64,000 nucleotides of DNA from Aliivibrio finisterrensis_A (GTDB taxonomy: Bacteria; Pseudomonadota; Gammaproteobacteria; Enterobacterales; Vibrionaceae). This document shows positions 58,547 through 64,000 of the stretch, in pieces. Position 1 is the stretch's first letter, and each line of letters starts with the position of its first letter. The DNA lies in NCBI RefSeq assembly GCF_004167675.1, contig NZ_SEZQ01000001.1, one strand, 5' to 3'. The notes beneath the pieces were generated by a model, which saw nothing but the letters and a program-made list of their open reading frames with translations, had not been told where the DNA came from and searched no databases. The position numbers and the translations under genes were made by a program.

Positions 58547-58634
58547 GGTGAGTTGTCCGAGTGGCTGAAGGAGCACGCCTGGAAAGTGTGTGTACGGCAA
58601 CGTACCGAGAGTTCGAATCTCTCACTCACCGCCA
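58547..58634 (+). tRNA. tRNA-Ser (anticodon GGA)
   Basis: An 88-nt class II tRNA. Acceptor GGTGAGT / ACTCACC, D arm GAGTGGCTGAAGG, anticodon loop CTGGAAA (GGA), long variable arm TACGGCAACGTA, T arm AGTTCGAATCT, discriminator G and encoded CCA. Close to E. coli tRNA-Ser-GGA. Confidence 0.97.
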
Positions 58635-58641
58635 CATTTAG

Positions 58642-58670
58642 AGCCCTAGCAGAAATGCTGGGGCTTTTTC
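58642..58670 (+). terminator. Rho-independent terminator of tRNA-Ser
   Basis: Stem AGCCCTAGC / GCTGGGGCT with loop AGAAAT (one G-T pair) followed by TTTTTC. Confidence 0.88.
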
Positions 58671-58822
58671 GTTTTAGTAATTTCAAATCTTCCCACTATA
58701 GTTCATACATTAATTATCTCAATTTAACCTCTATTTACCTATCAAGCTTCTTCATAACAGCGTAGGATTAGACTAACTTTAGCTAAAATCAGGCTTGCAC
58801 TTAGGTGCTCTAAGATAAAATC

Positions 58823-60163
58823 ATGAAATTAACTGAAAAACCGTTACTTAATAATGCTTTGCTCATTTCTATTTGTACTCCACAGTTTAAAGGTGAAGAA
58901 GCAAAAGCCTCTTTAGCTGAACTTGCTCGCTTGGTAACAACGCTAGGCTTTAAAGTAGTGGGAACTCAGTCTCAAAACCAAAGTTCCACACAAAAGATGA
59001 GTGTTTTAGGTGCTGGTAAATTGGCAGAAATAGCGCACATCACGGGTAACCAAGGTGAAGGTGAGGTGTATGATTCTGATACTGAAGATTTCTTTGATGA
59101 AATGGATTTAGATGATATTCCATCAGATAATCTGCCTTTTGGTTGTGCGGATGTGGTGGTATTCGATTGCGATTTAACACCGTCACAATTGCGAAATGTT
59201 GAGAACCAGCTTGGTGTTCAAGTCTATGACCGTACTGGCATTATCATCGAGATCTTCAGTCGCCATGCTCGTACTCGTACCGCTCGTCTTCAAGTTGAAA
59301 TGGCTCGCCTAAACTATGTAGCACCACGATTGAGAGAATCTTCTATTGGTGATAATGAACGCCAAATGGGTAAAGGTGCGGGTGAAACAACGCTAGAACT
59401 TGATCGCCGTAAAGTGCGTGACCAGTTAGCTGAGCTGCGCCGAGAGTTAGCAAGTGTTCAGGATGAACTTAAAGGTCGTCGAGCTCAGCGATCTGAACTA
59501 TTTTGTGTTGCATTAGTGGGTTATACCAATGCTGGTAAGTCTTCAATGATGCGAGCTTTGACAGGCAGTGAAGTACTTGTTGAAAATAAACTGTTTGCCA
59601 CACTTGATACAACAGTACGTGCATTGTATCCAGAGACTCAGCCTCGTATTCTAGTATCAGATACCGTTGGATTTATTAAAAAGCTTCCTCACGATTTAGT
59701 GGCGTCTTTCCATTCAACCTTAGCAGAAGCGCACGATGCTTCATTATTACTCTATGTGGTGGATGCGTCAGATCCAACGTTTAGATCTCAACTTGATGTT
59801 GTGCATGAAGTACTTGCTGAAGTGGGTGTTGACGACATTGATAAATTATTAGTGTTAAATAAATCAGATCAGCTAACACCAGAGCAACAACAAGAATTGA
59901 TGGAAGAGTTTCCAGATGCAATGATGACATCAACTCGTAATCCACTTGATGTCGCTAAGTTGCATAAGTACATTGTTAACGCTTCTGAGCAAGGAATGAT
60001 CGAAGAAGAGATTATTGTTCCTTATGATGCAAAAGGCATAATGGGTGAGATCCGCTCAAGTATGAGTGTAACTAAAGAAGAATATGAATACGACCATGTT
60101 AAATTAACGGTTCGTTCAAGCGCGATTGATTTAGCAAGATTAAAGAAATTAATGTCTAAATAA
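58823..60163 (+). CDS. HflX-like GTPase (probable second paralogue)
   Basis: A 446-residue Obg-HflX superfamily GTPase. The N-terminal HflX domain (to about residue 215) includes VLGAGKLAEIAH, DRTGIIIEIFSRHARTRTAR and the coiled-coil start LDRRKVRDQLAELRRELASV. The G domain has G1 VGYTNAGKSSMM, G3 VSDTVGFIKKLPHDLVASFH and G4 VLNKSDQ. Differences from E. coli HflX are an acidic insertion of about 25 residues (YDSDTEDFFDEMDLDDI), GKGAGETTLELD in place of the usual glycine-rich GxRGPGETQLE linker, and a different C-terminus. It is not next to hfq, so it is likely an additional paralogue. HflX rescues or splits stalled ribosomes; this copy may act similarly. Confidence 0.85.
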   Translation: MKLTEKPLLNNALLISICTPQFKGEEAKASLAELARLVTTLGFKVVGTQSQNQSSTQKMSVLGAGKLAEIAHITGNQGEGEVYDSDTEDFFDEMDLDDIPSDNLPFGCADVVVFDCDLTPSQLRNVENQLGVQVYDRTGIIIEIFSRHARTRTARLQVEMARLNYVAPRLRESSIGDNERQMGKGAGETTLELDRRKVRDQLAELRRELASVQDELKGRRAQRSELFCVALVGYTNAGKSSMMRALTGSEVLVENKLFATLDTTVRALYPETQPRILVSDTVGFIKKLPHDLVASFHSTLAEAHDASLLLYVVDASDPTFRSQLDVVHEVLAEVGVDDIDKLLVLNKSDQLTPEQQQELMEEFPDAMMTSTRNPLDVAKLHKYIVNASEQGMIEEEIIVPYDAKGIMGEIRSSMSVTKEEYEYDHVKLTVRSSAIDLARLKKLMSK

Positions 60164-60217
60164 TTTTTATTAGATTTTATTTCTTTTTTGAACGAAGTAA
60201 ATATTGAGAGTACGAAA

Positions 60218-60643
60218 ATGTTTGAGGTTAAAAACGTAAATTATACTGGTGAGAATGAACAAGCGATCCGCGAAGTGCGTGATACTGTGTTTATTCAAGA
60301 GCAAAGCATAGATCCTGACATTGAGTTTGACGGATTAGATGAATCAGCAGTACACGCAATTGTTTATAGTAATGCTCAGCCAGTGGGCACAGGGCGTATT
60401 TTAGACGATGGGCATATTGGTCGCATTGCCATTTTGAAAGCATTTCGAGGACAAGGTCTAGGCTCTAAAATTGTTTTATCATTGATTGATGAAGCAACAA
60501 AGAGAGGCTATCCACGCGTCTATTTAGGATCGCAAAAGCACGCTATCAATTTTTATACTAAATTAGGTTTTCAGCCGTATGGTGATGAGTTTATGGAAGC
60601 GGGTATTCCTCATTTATCAATGGAAAAGCTGCTTAATAAATAA
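60218..60643 (+). CDS. GNAT-family N-acetyltransferase
   Basis: A 141-residue acetyltransferase. The acetyl-CoA loop is AILKAFRGQGLGSKIVLSLI, with the preceding strand GTGRILDDGHIGRI and the final YLGSQKHAINFYTKLGFQPY, in which the Tyr is the usual general acid. The architecture matches the ElaA/YjcF-like subgroup (VFIQEQSIDPDIEFDGLD). Acceptor unknown. ATG at 60218 has GAGAG eight bases ahead; a TTG at 60188 would add ten unconserved residues. Confidence 0.88.
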   Translation: MFEVKNVNYTGENEQAIREVRDTVFIQEQSIDPDIEFDGLDESAVHAIVYSNAQPVGTGRILDDGHIGRIAILKAFRGQGLGSKIVLSLIDEATKRGYPRVYLGSQKHAINFYTKLGFQPYGDEFMEAGIPHLSMEKLLNK

Positions 60644-60670
60644 TTGAGATACAGCTAAAGTGTAGGTAAA

Positions 60671-60696
60671 TAGAGTGCGTTTTATTCCGCACTCTA
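60671..60696. terminator. Hairpin downstream of the acetyltransferase gene
   Basis: Perfect arms TAGAGTGCG and CGCACTCTA around an eight-base loop, followed by ATCATTCTTTT. The T-run is poor, so termination is probable but not certain. It lies between converging genes. Confidence 0.6.
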
Positions 60697-60741
60697 TCAT
60701 TCTTTTGTGACTTAATAGCTGTTGTTATAAAGAGCGCGAGT

Positions 60742-61722
60742 TTAAAAAGAAATCAGTATTTTCCCATTATTATTTACTGTTCTATTTTGTATTTCTTCAA
60801 TAGCAGAGTAGAGAGATGTGATAGGTACTATTTTATCTATTTTTGATTCTGCAATTCCTTCATGAACCAATCTCATTACTTCATTCAGTTTATGCTGAAT
60901 ATCCTTTTTTGAGGCAGCATGAACCCATTGCCTTAAATGAAAATATGAGAAATCAATATCAGGTCTTTCTTGCCAAAAATGTGTAGAGATAGGCATGCCA
61001 GAGAGCAACCCATAGTTAATAAACTGTCCATTTTTCTTTAATAGCATTGCTTGTTTTAACGCTTGGTCTCCTCCAATACAATCCAGAATCGCATCAACGC
61101 CACCGTGATCTTTGAGAGACTGAAATTGCTGATAAGCCATACTGTTTTGAGTATTTATAATGGCGCTTAGTTGGCAATTTTCAAAGAGAGCTTCGGTATT
61201 ATCACGGCGAACCAACGCAATAGGTATAACTCCTAAATGATTAAGCATACGTATTATCATTAGGCCAATAGCAGAGGTTGCGGCATTAATAACGAGAGAC
61301 ATTCCTTTTGTGATATTTAATTGTTCAGTCAACATTAACCAAGCTGTCATTGGATTGATATAAGACGTTGCCGCTTGTTCATCACTAAGATAATCAGGAA
61401 TTGAGAAGCACCATTTTTCATTAATATTTCGATAGGTTTGCCATGATCCAGCACTGCCAATAGGTAAGATACGATCCCCAATAGAAAATGGTGATTTAGT
61501 ATCATAACAATTATTGATGATCCCCATGCCTTCAAAGCCTGGAATAAAAGGCAATTGAATACGAGAGTGATATGCGCCAGAAATAGTAATAAGATCAGAG
61601 GGATTAATAGAGCTGTATTTTATTTTTAATTGGAGTTGATGAGGAGAAAGAGGCTCAGGAGTGCTGTTTTCTAATTGAATGGACTCTAGTGGTGGACCAA
61701 ATTTATTTACAATCGCTCTCAT
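60742..61722 (-). CDS. Zinc-free MDR-family oxidoreductase (quinone reductase-like)
   Basis: A 326-residue medium-chain dehydrogenase/reductase. An N-terminal GroES-like domain (KIKYSSINPSDLITISGAYH; PFIPGFEGMGII) is followed by a Rossmann domain with LVINAATSAIGLMIIRMLNH, where AATSAIG replaces the common AxxGGVG loop, and DAILDCIGGDQALKQAMLL. No structural-zinc Cys cluster or catalytic Cys-His pair is present, so it is of the quinone oxidoreductase / enoyl reductase (MECR-like) type. Substrate unknown. ATG at 61722 is preferred over TTG at 61725. Single gene, converging with the acetyltransferase. Confidence 0.85.
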   Translation of the reverse strand: MRAIVNKFGPPLESIQLENSTPEPLSPHQLQLKIKYSSINPSDLITISGAYHSRIQLPFIPGFEGMGIINNCYDTKSPFSIGDRILPIGSAGSWQTYRNINEKWCFSIPDYLSDEQAATSYINPMTAWLMLTEQLNITKGMSLVINAATSAIGLMIIRMLNHLGVIPIALVRRDNTEALFENCQLSAIINTQNSMAYQQFQSLKDHGGVDAILDCIGGDQALKQAMLLKKNGQFINYGLLSGMPISTHFWQERPDIDFSYFHLRQWVHAASKKDIQHKLNEVMRLVHEGIAESKIDKIVPITSLYSAIEEIQNRTVNNNGKILISF

Positions 61723-61792
61723 CAAGTATTACCTGCATACATTCTTAAAGTAGAAATCAGTATGTAATATATCAATAGCGATAAATAAATAC

Positions 61793-61826
61793 AAAAAGGC
61801 GCAAAGTAATTAAACAATGCGCCTTT
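61793..61826 (-). terminator. Terminator of the small acidic protein gene
   Basis: Read on the minus strand: AAAGGCGCA, a 14-base loop, TGCGCCTTT, then TT. It lies about 20 bp beyond the stop at 61848. Confidence 0.7.
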
Positions 61827-61847
61827 CAATAAATTTGTTTGATTTAC

Positions 61848-62165
61848 TTAGTAATCACTGTCGCTTGGTTCAATGAAGAACTCACCATCGACTGTTTCTG
61901 CGATTTCTAAGATTTTTACGATCTCGCCATTAATGGTGATATTTGCTAAACGGACAGGATCTTCATCATAAGGATGGAAAGGCGCCATTTGCATTTCAAT
62001 GCGGTACTCTTCATCATCAGGGCCTTGGAACCAACCCTCACCAAACTCAAGTTCAGTTTCGTCCCCTTCTTCAGGGCAAGTATGATAAGCCGAAACAAGT
62101 TGGGCACCTTCAAAATTAAGGGTGATGGTTTCGCCCCATTCTACAACGTATTGTGCATCTTCCAT
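61848..62165 (-). CDS. Small acidic cytoplasmic protein of unknown function
   Basis: A 105-residue, strongly acidic protein with predicted beta strands (AQYVVEWGETITLNFEGAQL; YRIEMQMAPFHPYDEDPVRL; ITINGEIVKILEIAETVDGE). It contains one cysteine and no signal or membrane segment. I do not recognise a family. AAGGTAAT precedes the ATG, and a terminator follows, so it is a genuine single gene. The sequence between it and the MFS gene stop is only 63 bp. Confidence 0.75.
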   Translation of the reverse strand: MEDAQYVVEWGETITLNFEGAQLVSAYHTCPEEGDETELEFGEGWFQGPDDEEYRIEMQMAPFHPYDEDPVRLANITINGEIVKILEIAETVDGEFFIEPSDSDY

Positions 62166-62228
62166 TGTTTATTACCTTTCGCAATTGTGGTGCGCATTGT
62201 AACGCGCACCCTTCGTAAATCCTACCGC

Positions 62229-63389
62229 TTATTCACCAGCAACCATTGGACGGTGTTGGCGCATGCTTGCTAGTAACATATAGATAGCGGTTGCTAGTAA
62301 AATTGCAAATAAGTAACTCATTAAGCCTTCAGCAGTATGCATCAATGTGTTTGCTAATACCGGGCCACATACAGAGCCAATACTGTAGCTAAATAGCATC
62401 ACCTGTGTTGCAGATACAATGTATGACTCATCTAATGTATCGCAACCCAAAGAGATAGCGATAGGGTATAAAGCAAATGCTGCCATACCAAGAAGAACCA
62501 GTGCCGTTGCAAGTACCGCAGTGTTATCACTTAACGTAGTTAAACCAATAGCGAATACACCAAGAATACAAAATAGCGCCATCAATAATGTTTTACCTAA
62601 ATGCTTAGATAAGTAAGACACAAGTGGTTGAACCGCCATTCCACCAAGAACAATCAGCGCCATTAAACTACCAATTTGCGTAGTGTTAATGTTTCGATGT
62701 TTTAGTTCTAAAGGCATTAAGCCATATACCGCACCAAGTAATAAACCAGAGACTACGCATCCCATGATTGATGCTTTGTTTAGTTTTAAAATTTGCTTAA
62801 GGTTTAATACATTATGATGTTGTACTTGTGGTTGTGCCCCTTTACCAAATAGTAAACAAGCGATAGCCATCATGATTAAACCGATGATCATGTAATAAGG
62901 TAGTAACCCTTCGATACCGATAAAACCGATACCTAGCTGTCCTAATGATGAACCACCGTAAAGTGCGCCCATGTATAAACCAAGGCGTTTTGGACGACTT
63001 TCAGCATCGCCAATTAATAACCAAGATTCAACAACAACAAATACACCAGCTACCGCGATACCAGCAATAAAGCGCGCCGTCATCCATACCCATTCAATAG
63101 GCATAGAAGGAAGAATAACAATAGTTGCAGCAAGCAAAATTAAGAATAAAACAAACGCATTTTTATGCCCAAGACGAGCAACAAAGGGTTCGATTAATCC
63201 TGCACCTACAAGTAATCCGGCGTAGAAAGCACTGGCTAACCAACTGGCGTATTTCGCCTCAATCCCATATTGGCTTAGCATCAATGGAATAAGGCTCATT
63301 AAATAGCCTGATGCAATCGCAAATAAAGAAAGTGCAATCACAGGGATTAGTAGACCAGGTTGTGATTGAGTTGATGTTGTTGTGTTCAC
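62229..63389 (-). CDS. MFS transporter (YcaD-like)
   Basis: A 386-residue protein with 12 predicted helices. The first-half motif ARLGHKNAFVLFLILL corresponds to the MFS loop 2-3 motif (G-x3-D-R variant) and is followed by WMTARFIAGIAVAGVFVVVE and the E-S-W-L motif of the YcaD/MFS_1 subgroup (VVESWLLIGDAESRPKRLG). The second half includes SYLSKHLGKTLLMALFCILG. Substrate unknown. No regulator gene is adjacent in the window. Confidence 0.85.
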   Translation of the reverse strand: MNTTTSTQSQPGLLIPVIALSLFAIASGYLMSLIPLMLSQYGIEAKYASWLASAFYAGLLVGAGLIEPFVARLGHKNAFVLFLILLAATIVILPSMPIEWVWMTARFIAGIAVAGVFVVVESWLLIGDAESRPKRLGLYMGALYGGSSLGQLGIGFIGIEGLLPYYMIIGLIMMAIACLLFGKGAQPQVQHHNVLNLKQILKLNKASIMGCVVSGLLLGAVYGLMPLELKHRNINTTQIGSLMALIVLGGMAVQPLVSYLSKHLGKTLLMALFCILGVFAIGLTTLSDNTAVLATALVLLGMAAFALYPIAISLGCDTLDESYIVSATQVMLFSYSIGSVCGPVLANTLMHTAEGLMSYLFAILLATAIYMLLASMRQHRPMVAGE

Positions 63390-64000
63390 CGCAGTGCCTC
63401 AAAAAAAGTAATAGAAGTAAGTAGATTTTCAGCGACTATGAGGCTAATAAGTAGCCAAGTAAAACGAGTAATTTTATTGGTAAAGATAAATTTTTTTTAT
63501 CAATAAATGGTGTGCGAGAAAATAATGGATTATATAAAAATGTGATAAATGATATGGATTTAAATGGGAATGATAAACGAGTTCTAGCATTGGCTGATTT
63601 TTTAAAATGTCTTATATATCAGACAAGAATGTATTGCTGTTTCATAAATTTAAATTAGTATTCTTGCCTACTAAGGATTGTTATCTTGTTGTTTTTATTT
63701 GTATTTATCGTTTATTTTCTCCGTAAGGGAAAATCATGCTTTATGTTGCTACTGTTTTTATTCCTGCCATTGTATTTTATGTTCTTTCTTTCATTGGAGT
63801 AAATGCAGCTTAAGTATTTATATCTATGGAGCTGATTGGTGATCTTGTACTTCAAACTGAAGCACATCGTTTTTGTGGATTTTTAGTAAACGCAGGAGGC
63901 AGGGTCTGGATTTGAGTTTTAGTCGTGGGGTATTTCGAACACTCTTTTGTGTTGTGGTAAGAAATAACGATTACTTATTCTAATGGGTACCAGCTGGTTG
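63390..64000. other. Terminal region without a long gene
   Basis: 611 bp to the end of the window, AT-rich, holding one candidate 25-residue membrane peptide (63736-63813). The last 200 bp may be the leader of a gene beyond the window. Confidence 0.5.
63736..63813 (+). CDS. Candidate 25-residue membrane peptide
   Basis: ATG at 63736 is preceded by TAAGGGAAAATC, a good ribosome site. It encodes MLYVATVFIPAIVFYVLSFI then GVNAA, and stops at 63813. Almost the whole peptide is one hydrophobic helix with a Pro in the middle, like known small bacterial membrane proteins. No homologue recognised. Confidence 0.45.
   Translation: MLYVATVFIPAIVFYVLSFIGVNAA

Noticed and set aside
58553..58765. ORF of 70 codons overlapping tRNA-Ser
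   Set aside because: It starts inside the tRNA and runs through its terminator; the tRNA explains the sequence.
63826..63915. 29-codon ORF MELIGDLVLQ... near the window end
   Set aside because: No ribosome site and no recognisable character; not better than chance.
1..64000. CRISPR arrays, insertion sequences, integrases, prophage or rRNA genes
   Set aside because: Looked for on both strands; no repeat-spacer pattern, transposase, integrase or phage structural gene is present.

Overview
The window is a stretch of AT-rich chromosome from a member of the Vibrionaceae, most likely the Aliivibrio (Vibrio fischeri) group. The evidence is gene content and order: rnt/motY, rnfABCDGE-nth, tRNA-Asn, uvrB, qrr1, luxO-luxU, a yvcK-like gene, moaACDE, cmoAB, aspS, ruvC-ruvAB, cydABX-ybgE, ybgC-tolQRAB-pal-cpoB, nadA and a Vibrio-type TonB2 cluster. 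I see no rRNA operon, prophage, insertion sequence, integron or CRISPR array. The species cannot be fixed from the sequence alone.

Layout. 0-6 kb: the end of grxD, an orphan receiver-TPR protein, an Na+/H+ antiporter-family transporter, rnt, the flagellar stator protein gene motY, a small unknown protein and gloA. 6-12.8 kb: nth and the Rnf redox pump operon, whose RnfC carries a long tandemly repeated tail, then tRNA-Asn. 13-17.4 kb: uvrB with a pair of DnaA boxes upstream, then the quorum-sensing locus: Qrr1 small RNA with a sigma-54 promoter and LuxO sites, luxO and luxU. 17.4-26 kb: a YvcK/CofD-like protein, a Moco-riboswitch-like leader with moaACDE (no moaB), a three-gene ATP-grasp / inactive transglutaminase-7TM / retropepsin-like cluster, and cmoB-cmoA. 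26.5-41 kb: aspS, ruvC, LexA-controlled ruvAB, the cytochrome bd operon, Tol-Pal and nadA.

41-52 kb is the least conventional part. It holds a predicted outer-membrane protein, a solitary second retropepsin-like protein, two paralogous AraC-type regulators (one preceded by a coupled 37-codon ORF), an amidohydrolase, a four-gene membrane/efflux cluster and a DUF3332-type lipoprotein. A 16-bp element, TGGCGC(G/A)AAATGGTAA, occurs four times plus one degenerate copy. Every copy points at the start of one of these transcription units, usually with a TATNNT hexamer 20-22 nt further on. This looks like an undescribed AraC-family regulon and is the main candidate novelty.

52-64 kb: a UPF0149 protein, alaE, the TonB2 system (DUF3450 protein, TtpC, ExbB2, ExbD2, TonB2, TPR protein), tRNA-Ser, an HflX-like GTPase, an acetyltransferase, an MDR oxidoreductase, a small acidic protein and an MFS transporter. 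The exbB2 reading frame is broken by one extra T in a run of seven. The window ends in about 600 bp with no long ORF and one candidate 25-residue membrane peptide.
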